Positions 26,111-35,314 of a DNA stretch of 64,000 bases are shown here, piece by piece (the stretch's first letter is position 1; each line of letters begins with the position of its first letter). The notes under the pieces are model-generated. The model was not told the origin of the DNA, searched no databases, and worked only from the letters and a program-made list of their open reading frames with translations. The stretch is from Bacteroidales bacterium. Lineage in GTDB: Bacteria; Bacteroidota; Bacteroidia; Bacteroidales; JAIOZK01. The stretch is taken from assembly GCA_021740625.1 (NCBI GenBank), contig JAIOZK010000013.1, positions 46,130-110,129 on the forward strand, read 5' to 3'. The translations under genes and the position numbers were made by a program.

Positions 26111-28279
26111 ATGAAAATAAAAAAACTATTCTTGCAATTGATCATCACTTTCACCCTCAGTGCCACTGCTTTCGCCGGGGAAGGTATGTGGATTCCCATG
26201 CTGCTGGAACAATTGAATGAAGACGAAATGCAGGCCATGGGCATGAAAATCACGGCCGAAGATATTTACAGTGTGAACAACTCCAGCCTGAAGGATGCCA
26301 TCGTGCTCTTCGGTGGAGGCTGCACGGCAGAAGTCGTTTCCGACCAGGGTTTACTGCTGACTAACCATCATTGCGGCTACCGTTCCATCCAGAAGCACAG
26401 TTCACTCGAAAATGATTATCTCACCGATGGTTTCTGGGCCATGGACAAATCGGAAGAGTTGCCCAATCCTGGTCTCAAAGTCACTTTCCTGGTGCGCATG
26501 GAAGATGTTTCGGACAAGGCCCTGAAAGGAGTTCAGGCTGATATGACAGAAGCTGCCAGGGATTCCGTCATTGAGGCGAACATCGCTCAAATCAAGGAAG
26601 AGGCTGATATGGAATCTTACCAGGATTCCTATGTGCGGGCCTTTTACCAAGGCAACCAGTATTATCTTTTCATAACGGAAACATTTGAAGATGTGCGCCT
26701 GGTTGGAGCACCCCCTTCCAACATTGGCAAATTCGGTGGCGATACCGACAACTGGATGTGGCCCCGGCATACAGGCGATTTTTCCATTTTCAGGATATAC
26801 GCCGACAGCAACAACCTGCCGGCAGAATATTCCGAAAACAATGTACCCTACAAACCCAAATATCATATTCCCATCTCCCTGAAAGGTTATGATGAAGGAG
26901 ATTTTACTTTCGTATTCGGTTATCCCGGCCGCACACAGGAATACCTCCCCTCTTATGCCATAGAAATGATCACCGAAGTGACCAACCCGGCCAAGATCAA
27001 ATTACGCGAAGAACGGATCAATACTTTTAAACAGTTTATGAACCAGAGCGACCTGGTGCGCATTCAATATGCAGCCAAACTGGCCGGCGTGTCCAATTAC
27101 TGGAAAAAGATGCAGGGCGAAAACCGCGGGATCGATGCCATCAACGCCATCGAAAGGAAAAAGGAAATGGAAAAAGATTTCACGGAATGGGCCACTTCGG
27201 ATCCGGAACGAAAGCAATCCTATGCCGGTATTCTCCCGGCTTTCCGTGATTATTATGTCACCATTACTCCCTATGAATTGGCCATTGATTATATTTCGGA
27301 GGCCGGTTTGGGTGTGGAGATCATCCGTTTTGCCAGGAATTACGATCATCTCATAAAACTCAGTCAAAAAGAGGACCTGACGGATGAGGAATTGCAATCC
27401 GCCCTCGACTGGTACAAAAGCAGTGCAGAGAGTTTTTACAAGGATTACCATCAGCCCATCGACAAAGAAGTGCTGGCCAAATTGTTCAAAACATATCGCG
27501 CCAATGTGAGCGATGCGTTCCGACCGACCATTTTCGACTGGATCGACGCTGAATTTCGGAGTGATTATGAAGCTTTTGCAGATCATGTTTTCGAGGAATC
27601 CATCTTTGCTTCAGAAGAGAAGTTGAAAGATTTCCTTGAAAATTACAAACCCAAACATTATAAGAAGCTATTAAAAGATCCGGCGATAAGAATCTATACA
27701 AGCCTGTTCGGCTTGTACAATTCTGATCTGAAAGACCAGCTCTCAGCCAGTTATACTAAAATCGACAGCCTGCAAAGGCTTTACATGAAAGGCCTGATGG
27801 AAATGCAACCTGACAAACGCTTCTACCCGGATGCCAACTCCACCCTTCGGGTGCATTACGGACAGGTGGATGATTATTATCCACGTGATGCCGTTAAATA
27901 TGAATACTATACAACGCTGGACGGTATCATGGAGAAAGAAAATCCAGATATCTATGATTACGTTGTAGAAGATAAGCTCAAAGAACTATACAACAACAAG
28001 GATTACGGTCGCTATGCCGATGCCGACAGCAGCATGCATGTTTGCTTTATTGCCACCAACCATACCACAGGGGGCAATTCCGGCAGTCCGGCCCTGAATG
28101 CAGAAGGACAGCTCATCGGCATCAATTTCGACCGCAACTGGGAAGGTACCATGAGCGATCTGATGTACGATCCCGACCTCTGCCGCAACATCATGATCGA
28201 TATCCGTTACCTGCTTTTCATCGTTGATAAATTCGCCGGGGCAGGGCATTTGGTGGAGGAAATGACAATCATAGAATAA
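26111..28279 (+). CDS. S46 family peptidase (dipeptidyl-peptidase 7/11 family, DPP11-like)
   Basis: GMWIPMLLEQLNE, LLTNHHCGYRSIQKHSS, TGGNSGSPALNAEGQLIGINFDRNWEGTMSD; Arg in FDRNWEG is consistent with the DPP11 subgroup. Confidence 0.9.
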   Translation: MKIKKLFLQLIITFTLSATAFAGEGMWIPMLLEQLNEDEMQAMGMKITAEDIYSVNNSSLKDAIVLFGGGCTAEVVSDQGLLLTNHHCGYRSIQKHSSLENDYLTDGFWAMDKSEELPNPGLKVTFLVRMEDVSDKALKGVQADMTEAARDSVIEANIAQIKEEADMESYQDSYVRAFYQGNQYYLFITETFEDVRLVGAPPSNIGKFGGDTDNWMWPRHTGDFSIFRIYADSNNLPAEYSENNVPYKPKYHIPISLKGYDEGDFTFVFGYPGRTQEYLPSYAIEMITEVTNPAKIKLREERINTFKQFMNQSDLVRIQYAAKLAGVSNYWKKMQGENRGIDAINAIERKKEMEKDFTEWATSDPERKQSYAGILPAFRDYYVTITPYELAIDYISEAGLGVEIIRFARNYDHLIKLSQKEDLTDEELQSALDWYKSSAESFYKDYHQPIDKEVLAKLFKTYRANVSDAFRPTIFDWIDAEFRSDYEAFADHVFEESIFASEEKLKDFLENYKPKHYKKLLKDPAIRIYTSLFGLYNSDLKDQLSASYTKIDSLQRLYMKGLMEMQPDKRFYPDANSTLRVHYGQVDDYYPRDAVKYEYYTTLDGIMEKENPDIYDYVVEDKLKELYNNKDYGRYADADSSMHVCFIATNHTTGGNSGSPALNAEGQLIGINFDRNWEGTMSDLMYDPDLCRNIMIDIRYLLFIVDKFAGAGHLVEEMTIIE

Positions 28280-28280
28280 A

Positions 28281-28456
28281 AGACGCGAAGAGTTTAACCA
28301 CGAAGGCGCCAAGACCAAAGAAAATTAAATGTTTAGACGCAGAAGCTTATAAAATATGCATATTAGGGCATAATTTATTTTTAGAAATACCTTAGCCTTC
28401 GCGGTTAATTTCTTGGCGCTTTTGTGTCTTTGCGGTTAAAATTCTTTGCGCCTTCA
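28281..28456. repeat. Inverted pair of TTAACC(G/A)C(G/A)AAG-type intergenic repeats
   Basis: agacgcgaagagtttaaccacgaaggcgccaag ... ccttcgcggttaatttcttggcgcttttgtgtctttgcggttaaaattctttgcgcc. Confidence 0.75.
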
Positions 28457-28497
28457 TAGAAAATATTTGGTTTCTTTGCATATCGATTTAGCAAGCA

Positions 28498-29952
28498 ATG
28501 TTATTCAACTCCATTGAATACCTGATCTTTCTTCCGCTGGTGGTGGTGCTGTATTATGCGATCAGTGCAAAATGGCGCTGGTTGCTCCTGCTTGCAGCCA
28601 GCTATTTTTTCTACATGTCGTGGAAAGTGGAATACATTGTTTTGATTTTGGCTTCCACCCTGGTGGATTATTACGCGGGATTGAAGATGAGCCGGCTGAA
28701 GAAAAAGTCTGCCCGAAAAAAGTACCTGCTGCTGAGCATCATTGTAAACCTGGGTATCCTCGCTGGTTTTAAATATTTCAATTTCTTCAGCGAGAACATG
28801 AATGTGCTATTCGGGGAAATGAACATCTTTTATCGCCTCCCCGAGCTCAAGGTACTCCTCCCTGTGGGTATTTCTTTTTACACTTTTCAAACCATGAGTT
28901 ATTCCATCGATATTTATCGCGGACTGACCAAACCGGAAAGGCACCTCGGCAAATTCGCACTCTATGTTTCCTTTTTCCCTCAGCTTGTAGCCGGTCCTAT
29001 CGAGAGGTCCCGGAATCTCTTGCCCCAGATCCATGAACGCAAGGAGTTTGATCCTGCACTGATTATAAGCGGCCTGAAACTGATCCTCTGGGGATTTTTC
29101 AAGAAGATTGTGATCGCCGACCGAATCGGGATATTTGTTAGTAGTGTTTATGCCAGTCCCGATGAAAATGCCGGAATTCCCACGATACTTGCTGCAGTCT
29201 TGTTTATATTTCAGTTGTATTGCGATTTTTCCGGATATACGGATATTGCACGCGGTTCTGCCCGCCTGATGGGATACGACCTGATGATCAATTTCCGGCG
29301 GCCACTTGTTGCCAAATCTTTCAAGGATTTCTGGGAAAGATGGCATATCTCTCTTACAACCTGGTTCAGAGATTACCTGTACTTTTCACTTCCCGCGAAA
29401 TACAAAGGGCGGGTCAGGATGTGGCTGCTGCAGGTCAATATTCTCATCACCTTTATCCTGATGGGATTGTGGCATGGCGCCAACTGGACCTTTCTGCTCT
29501 TTGGTGTACTGATCGGTGCTTCTCTTGTGATCGAAGATATAAGCACCGGACTCCGCAGGAAATTCTTCCGCATCACAGGCCTGAACAAGCACGCTAAATT
29601 ACAAGGTTTCCTGGGATGGATCTTTGTTTTTGCACTCTTGATCCTTGGATGCATTTTCTTCAGGGCAGCCACGATTTCACAGGGTTTTGCAATATTGGGC
29701 AATATCTTCCAGCCCGGGGAGCCCGGTTCATCCCTGGTGGAAATACTAAAAGATAAAGAATTGGTGTTTGGAATATTACAGATCATCATACTGATGATTG
29801 CGGAATGGTATCATGAAAAACACAATCTGATCGGGAAGATCGCCCGCCAGCCGATCTACCTGAGATGGACCATTTATGCGGGATTTTTCTTTTACATCGT
29901 CATGTTCGGGATCATGAGCAATCCGCAGGAATTTATATATTTTCAGTTCTGA
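28498..29952 (+). CDS. MBOAT family O-acyltransferase (AlgI/DltB-like)
   Basis: VSFFPQLVAGPIERSRNLLPQI, DFSGYTDIARGSARLMGYDLMINFRRP, MGLWHGANWTFLLFGVL (invariant His). Confidence 0.92.
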   Translation: MLFNSIEYLIFLPLVVVLYYAISAKWRWLLLLAASYFFYMSWKVEYIVLILASTLVDYYAGLKMSRLKKKSARKKYLLLSIIVNLGILAGFKYFNFFSENMNVLFGEMNIFYRLPELKVLLPVGISFYTFQTMSYSIDIYRGLTKPERHLGKFALYVSFFPQLVAGPIERSRNLLPQIHERKEFDPALIISGLKLILWGFFKKIVIADRIGIFVSSVYASPDENAGIPTILAAVLFIFQLYCDFSGYTDIARGSARLMGYDLMINFRRPLVAKSFKDFWERWHISLTTWFRDYLYFSLPAKYKGRVRMWLLQVNILITFILMGLWHGANWTFLLFGVLIGASLVIEDISTGLRRKFFRITGLNKHAKLQGFLGWIFVFALLILGCIFFRAATISQGFAILGNIFQPGEPGSSLVEILKDKELVFGILQIIILMIAEWYHEKHNLIGKIARQPIYLRWTIYAGFFFYIVMFGIMSNPQEFIYFQF

Positions 29953-31013
29953 TGAAACATAAAAAATTTTTGAAACGGCTGCTGTACTTTGCATTGATGC
30001 TGATCATCATCAATGTGATCCTGGATCAGTTGTACAAGAATTTTGTTGTGCATAATATACTCAACAATGCCAAAGATAAGGATTTCATGGCCTATGATGA
30101 CACATTGAAATATCTCTCCCTTGGAAATTCACACAATACGGTTAACACACATATACTTGATAATGCCTATAATTACAATGCTCCCGCCGAGAACTATGTA
30201 CAAAGCTATTATAAACTTAAATCCATCATAAAAGAAAAAAAGAAAAAACCCGAATACTTATTGCTGTATATTGATATGTCCGCCTTCAGCCAGTTGGCAG
30301 CAGGTTATTTTGAGCATAATTCCTACTGGATCAAATACATCGATTACTTTGAACTGTCCAGGATCATGCACGACAAACGCATACTGAGCAAATGGCTGGA
30401 AGGCAAATTTGTGTCCTACGCAGGCGGTTACCGCGACATCATGCTCAGCATCGTTTACCTGGTCAAGATCGGCAAGCTCGATCTGCACAATGGATTTCGC
30501 CCGCCCCGTAATTTTAAAAATTTTGCCTACAAGAAACCTGCTGATATCAGTCTGTTTAGCGACGAAGCCGATTACGACTGGACAAAAGGAGAAAGGATCG
30601 GCAAGGAGGAAAAGATCATCCGGGCCAAAGCCAAATCAGGTATTTATTTCAACAAAAAAACTTATTTCGACAAAACCATGGCTACGTATTTTAAGATGAT
30701 CCTGCAGCTTTGCCAGGAAAATGACATCAAAGTGATCTTGCTCAGGGCACCCTTGACAAAGGCTTACTGGGAAGATGTAAATACGATTATTCCGGTTGAC
30801 AGCCTGTATGCAAAAGTTGAATCTATTTACCGACAATACCCCAATGTTACCAATGTACTGGATTATCATAATATCTTTTTCAATCATCCCGAATACTTTT
30901 TCGATGCCGATCATATCAATCCGAAAGGAACGGAGATATTTACAAAGCGACTGAAAAAAGACCTGAAAAAAGAAGACAAGAAGAATAAAACCACACAGAC
31001 ATCAGAACGCTAA
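29952..31013 (+). CDS. Membrane-anchored SGNH/DltD/AlgJ-like protein
   Basis: N-terminal TM, LSLGNSHNTVNTHI block-I-like motif, YFFDADHINPKGTEIFTKRL block-V-like DxxH motif; start overlaps the MBOAT stop by one base. Confidence 0.65.
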   Translation: MKHKKFLKRLLYFALMLIIINVILDQLYKNFVVHNILNNAKDKDFMAYDDTLKYLSLGNSHNTVNTHILDNAYNYNAPAENYVQSYYKLKSIIKEKKKKPEYLLLYIDMSAFSQLAAGYFEHNSYWIKYIDYFELSRIMHDKRILSKWLEGKFVSYAGGYRDIMLSIVYLVKIGKLDLHNGFRPPRNFKNFAYKKPADISLFSDEADYDWTKGERIGKEEKIIRAKAKSGIYFNKKTYFDKTMATYFKMILQLCQENDIKVILLRAPLTKAYWEDVNTIIPVDSLYAKVESIYRQYPNVTNVLDYHNIFFNHPEYFFDADHINPKGTEIFTKRLKKDLKKEDKKNKTTQTSER

Positions 31014-31126
31014 GTTATTTACATCCTGATTTATTACATCTCACCCTTACATTTATCCGTTTCGGCTTTTAAGAAGTGCATTTCACGAATTCGCTGATTA
31101 ACTTTGTTTATTAGCCTTGATCAAAT

Positions 31127-32836
31127 ATGGGAAACGCACCTTTTCATAAGCAAGAGCAATTTTTGACTTTCAACGAAATACTGTTATCTCATGCAAGGGA
31201 GACCGCAAACAAGCCTGTATATTATCTGCTTGATGACAATGGAAATGAAACTGAGCGGATCACCTATACGGAACTTCTTAACAATCTGACATTTCAGGCT
31301 TTCCAATTAAGACAAAATTTCAAAAAAGGAGATCGTTGTTTGCTGATCTTTCAGCCCGGGCTGGAGCTGATCATCAGTTTACTGGCATGTTTTTATTCAG
31401 GGATCATCGCCGTTCCCGTTAACCCGCCCAAACGAAACAAAGCAAATAAACGCTTCTGGTCAATTATTTCCGATAGTGCACCCTCCTGTATTTTAATGGA
31501 TCAGGAAAACAGAGATTTACTGGAAAAACATTTTAATGATTCGGAAAAGATCAATTCCCTTGAAAAGATGGTGGTGAAAAAAGTGGATTTGCCTGTAAAT
31601 GCAGAACTGCTAAACTATGGAATTAAGCAAGAAGATATTGCCTTTTTGCAATATACCTCCGGTTCTACAGATAGGCCCAAAGGGGTAATGGTAAGCCATC
31701 AAAATCTCATGAACAATTCAGAAGTGATCAAACAATCCTTTCATCATGACAGCAGTCTTGTTGTGATCAACTGGCTCCCACCCTTTCACGACATGGGCCT
31801 GATCGGGAACCTCCTGCAACCACTCTATGTTGGAGGTTGCAGTGTGATCATGCATCCGAACACATTTTTAAGAAAGCCTGTTATCTGGCTGCAGGCCATA
31901 ACAAAATACAAGGGAACTACAACAGGTTGTCCGAATTTCGCTCTCGATTACTGTGTTGACAAAATATCAGAAGAACAAAAAAGAGACATTAACTTTTCGT
32001 CTTTAAAGGTTATGTTCTGCGGCTCCGAGCAGGTCAGAAAGCTTACACTCCAACGCTTTTCAGATGCTTTTCAAGAACAGGGTTTTACTTATCAAATGTT
32101 CCTGCCCTGCTACGGGCTTGCAGAATCCACCTTGATGGTAAGTGGTATTGCAGCAGATGAAATACCGCTTACGATCAGCATTTCACAAATGAAAGCAGAG
32201 CAGGAATCTGTTGTCGAACTTAGGGGAGACGCAAATGAAAGCTTTTATGCTGTTGGCTGCGGAATAAGCTGGAATGACAATCAAATGATCATTGCTGATC
32301 CGGAAACAATGCAGCAACTGGAAGAAGACCACATCGGAGAAATATGGTTAAAGGGGGATTCGGTCTGCCGTGGTTACTGGAACAACCCGGAAGAAACGAA
32401 TGAAACTTTCAGGGCACAATTATCTCATGATGATGATGAAAACTGGCTAAGGACGGGAGATCTGGGTTTTCTGCATGAAGGCCAGGTTTTTATTACCGGA
32501 AGGATCAAGGACATGATCATCATCCGGGGGGTAAACTATTTCCCCGATTACATCGAAGAAACCATTGAATCAGCCCACAAAGACCTGCAAAAAGACGGAT
32601 GTGCCGTTTTTTCGATCGAAAGGGAAAATGAAGAAAAACTGGTCGTGATGCAGGAACTAAAACGAACTGCCATCAGAAATATGGATCAGGAAGAAATTTT
32701 TGAAAGCATCCGGGAAGCCGTAACCCGGGAATTCGAAATTCCTGTTTTCGGAATCCAATTGATCAGTCCGGGCAGGCTCCCCAGAACCACAAGCGGGAAA
32801 ATACAAAGACACCTGTGTAAAAAATACTATGAATAA
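31127..32836 (+). CDS. Fatty-acyl-AMP ligase (FAAL)-like AMP-forming enzyme
   Basis: LQYTSGSTDRPKGVMVSHQNLMNN, NWLPPFHDMGLIGNLLQPLYVGG, PCYGLAESTLMVSG, WLRTGDLGFLHEGQVFITGRIKDMIIIRGVNYFPDYIE. Confidence 0.88.
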   Translation: MGNAPFHKQEQFLTFNEILLSHARETANKPVYYLLDDNGNETERITYTELLNNLTFQAFQLRQNFKKGDRCLLIFQPGLELIISLLACFYSGIIAVPVNPPKRNKANKRFWSIISDSAPSCILMDQENRDLLEKHFNDSEKINSLEKMVVKKVDLPVNAELLNYGIKQEDIAFLQYTSGSTDRPKGVMVSHQNLMNNSEVIKQSFHHDSSLVVINWLPPFHDMGLIGNLLQPLYVGGCSVIMHPNTFLRKPVIWLQAITKYKGTTTGCPNFALDYCVDKISEEQKRDINFSSLKVMFCGSEQVRKLTLQRFSDAFQEQGFTYQMFLPCYGLAESTLMVSGIAADEIPLTISISQMKAEQESVVELRGDANESFYAVGCGISWNDNQMIIADPETMQQLEEDHIGEIWLKGDSVCRGYWNNPEETNETFRAQLSHDDDENWLRTGDLGFLHEGQVFITGRIKDMIIIRGVNYFPDYIEETIESAHKDLQKDGCAVFSIERENEEKLVVMQELKRTAIRNMDQEEIFESIREAVTREFEIPVFGIQLISPGRLPRTTSGKIQRHLCKKYYE

Positions 32837-33161
32837 TATGAAAGGTAAAGACATACTGGCATCCTGGCAAAAGATTCCCGAACAAACCCATTATCCCGAT
32901 CCTGATGAGATCGGTAATGAAGCCACTCCGGAAAATGTTGAGAAATGGCTCATCGCATGGTTGAGCAATAAATTGAAAATATCACCTGGCTCAATTGATA
33001 AAAATAAATCAATCATGTCATATGGACTTGATTCGATGGGCGCCGTGGAACTTGAAAGGGATGTGCAGAAAAAATTCGATGTTGAAATGTCTCTTACGGA
33101 TTTCTTGGAAAACAACAGCATCAATGAGCTGAAAAGGATCGGGCTGAAAGAGAGGGTATAA
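32829..33161 (+). CDS. Acyl carrier protein
   Basis: 110 aa, phosphopantetheine site SYGLDSMGAVELERDVQKKFDVEMSLTDFLENNSINEL; overlaps FAAL 3' end. Confidence 0.88.
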   Translation: MNNMKGKDILASWQKIPEQTHYPDPDEIGNEATPENVEKWLIAWLSNKLKISPGSIDKNKSIMSYGLDSMGAVELERDVQKKFDVEMSLTDFLENNSINELKRIGLKERV

Positions 33162-33322
33162 GATCCAATTTTAAATCCATTTCAAAACTGCAACACTTCT
33201 CGCAGGAAAAACCTCTGTATTGTTTATAAATAGTGAGTTTAAATTATGGAATATATAGCCTCAATATCCATATTATCCGTACATTTGGGGCTTTATTTTC
33301 AAACTATAGTGATACAGCAGAA

Positions 33323-35308
33323 ATGGCAGGAAATAAGGGAAAAAAATTCGATCCTAAACAACATTACGAAGCAAGCCGAAAAGAAATAGGATACGTTCCA
33401 CGGAAAAAAGCTACACAGAAAGACTACGACCGCATTGGATTCAAATCAGGACTGGAAGTTCACCAGCAACTTGACACCACGGAAAAATTGTTCTGTCATT
33501 GCCCGGCTGGTATCTACAACCACAGCGATGATTATGATGCAGAACTGATCCGGCATATGCGGCCCACCCTGAGCGAACTGGGTGAATATGACGGTACAGC
33601 CCTGATGGAATTCAAAACCCGCAAGGAGATCATCTACCGGATCAAGAACGAAACCGCCTGTACCTACGAAGTGGATGATACCCCGCCATTTCCACTCAAT
33701 AAAGAAGCGCTGGAAATTTCCATAGAGATCTCTCTTTTATCAAAGCTGAATATCGTTGGCGAAGTTCATGTCACCCGCAAACAATACCTGGACGGAAGCA
33801 TCCCTACAGGATTTCAGCGTACCGGTATTATTGGTGTTGAAGGAGAACTTCAATTAAAAAATAAAAAAATCCGTCTGATACAATTGAGCCTGGAAGAGGA
33901 TTCCTGCCGGGAGATCTCCGATGTAGGACATGTGCGTGTTTACAAAACCGACCGCCTGGGCATGCCCCTCATCGAAACCGTGACCTATCCCGACTGTGTG
34001 AACCCTGACGAGGTAAAAGAAGCCTGTGATTACATCCGCTTCCTGAACAGAAGCACAGGCAAGGTGAGAACCGGCATGGGTGCCGGCCGCCAGGATGTGA
34101 ATGTGAGCTGCGAAGGGGGTTCCCGCGTGGAGATAAAAGGCGTGGCCCATACAAAATGGATTCCGGAACTCACCCATGTGGAAGCTTTCAGACAGTATGC
34201 CCTGCTCAACATCCGCAAAAAGCTGAAAGAAAAAATTGCCGATCCTTCCGCATGGAAAATGCATTCGGAAGCCCTGAAATACCATTCCTATAACTTTGAT
34301 TACCAGCCCATCAAAGATGCCATAAAAAGAGGAGAAAGAATTTATGCAGCGAACCTCCCGGGATTTAAAGGGATTTTATCGCATTTTACCCAGCCTGGGA
34401 AAAGTTTTGCCAATGAAATCAGCGACCGCCTGAAAGTAATCGCCTGTATTGAAAAACCCAATTCAACCAATTCCGAAGACCTTGACCCTGTTGTGAGCAA
34501 AGAAGATTTCCGCAAGATTGCTAATCTTCTCGATGCCGGTGAGGATGACGCACAGATCATTTTCTGGGGACCGGAGGATGACATCAAAACAGCCCTGGAA
34601 ACCATCGAGGAAAGATGCCACATGGCTTTTGAAGGCGTACCCAATGAAACCAGGAAATCCTTTGAGGATGGCACGACCATCTTCGAGCGCGTGTTACCCG
34701 GCGCCGACCGCATGTACCCGGACACCGACACAGCCCCAATACCACTTGCTGCTGACTACATTGAAGGATTGAAAAAAAACCTCCCGGAAGATGTGGCCGA
34801 TCGCTACCGCAAAATGAAAGACTGGCAGATACCAGAGGATACTTATAATTATATTTTAAGTAAAAACCTCTTCCCCCTCATCGAAAAAGCAATTAAAGAA
34901 CTCAAACTGGATCCGAAATTTGCCGGGACCTTTTTCGGTCATAAACTGAAGTTCGTGGAGGGTCATTATGATAAAGCCCCCGAATTTGAATACAAAATGG
35001 TATACGGTCTTCTAAAGTATCTCACATCCAATAAAATTGAACTGAATATCGCTGCCAAAATGCTGCCCGAGATATACGAACATCCAAAAATGGATTTCAA
35101 CTCTGTTCTGACCAGTATCAAATACAAGAAGCAGGATAAAAAGGATGTATTTTCCAGGATACCCTTTCTCAAGGCTAAGTTTGATGAGATCAGAAAGTCC
35201 GATAAGAAGAAGGATGCTATCGACTGGATCATGGGTGAATTGCGTGAAATAGCACTTGGGAACATCAGCTTACAAGAATTAAACAAAGAAATTGCCAATA
35301 CAATCTAA
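33323..35308 (+). CDS. gatE: Glu-tRNA(Gln) amidotransferase subunit E-like (archaeal-type GatE)
   Basis: GatB/E family signatures: GLEVHQQLDTTEKLFCHCP, RKQYLDGSIPTGFQRT, LEEDSCREI, DRLGMPLIETVTYPD; 661 aa; adjacent GatD. Confidence 0.87.
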   Translation: MAGNKGKKFDPKQHYEASRKEIGYVPRKKATQKDYDRIGFKSGLEVHQQLDTTEKLFCHCPAGIYNHSDDYDAELIRHMRPTLSELGEYDGTALMEFKTRKEIIYRIKNETACTYEVDDTPPFPLNKEALEISIEISLLSKLNIVGEVHVTRKQYLDGSIPTGFQRTGIIGVEGELQLKNKKIRLIQLSLEEDSCREISDVGHVRVYKTDRLGMPLIETVTYPDCVNPDEVKEACDYIRFLNRSTGKVRTGMGAGRQDVNVSCEGGSRVEIKGVAHTKWIPELTHVEAFRQYALLNIRKKLKEKIADPSAWKMHSEALKYHSYNFDYQPIKDAIKRGERIYAANLPGFKGILSHFTQPGKSFANEISDRLKVIACIEKPNSTNSEDLDPVVSKEDFRKIANLLDAGEDDAQIIFWGPEDDIKTALETIEERCHMAFEGVPNETRKSFEDGTTIFERVLPGADRMYPDTDTAPIPLAADYIEGLKKNLPEDVADRYRKMKDWQIPEDTYNYILSKNLFPLIEKAIKELKLDPKFAGTFFGHKLKFVEGHYDKAPEFEYKMVYGLLKYLTSNKIELNIAAKMLPEIYEHPKMDFNSVLTSIKYKKQDKKDVFSRIPFLKAKFDEIRKSDKKKDAIDWIMGELREIALGNISLQELNKEIANTI

Positions 35309-35314
35309 GATACA

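Noticed and set aside
27002-27586. 194-aa minus-strand ORF within the S46 peptidase
   Set aside because: Antisense shadow ORF.
33233-33322. N-terminal extension of the gatE ORF (MSLNYGIYSLNIHIIRTFGALF...)
   Set aside because: Starts at a non-ATG codon and has no GatE similarity; ATG at 33323 is more plausible.
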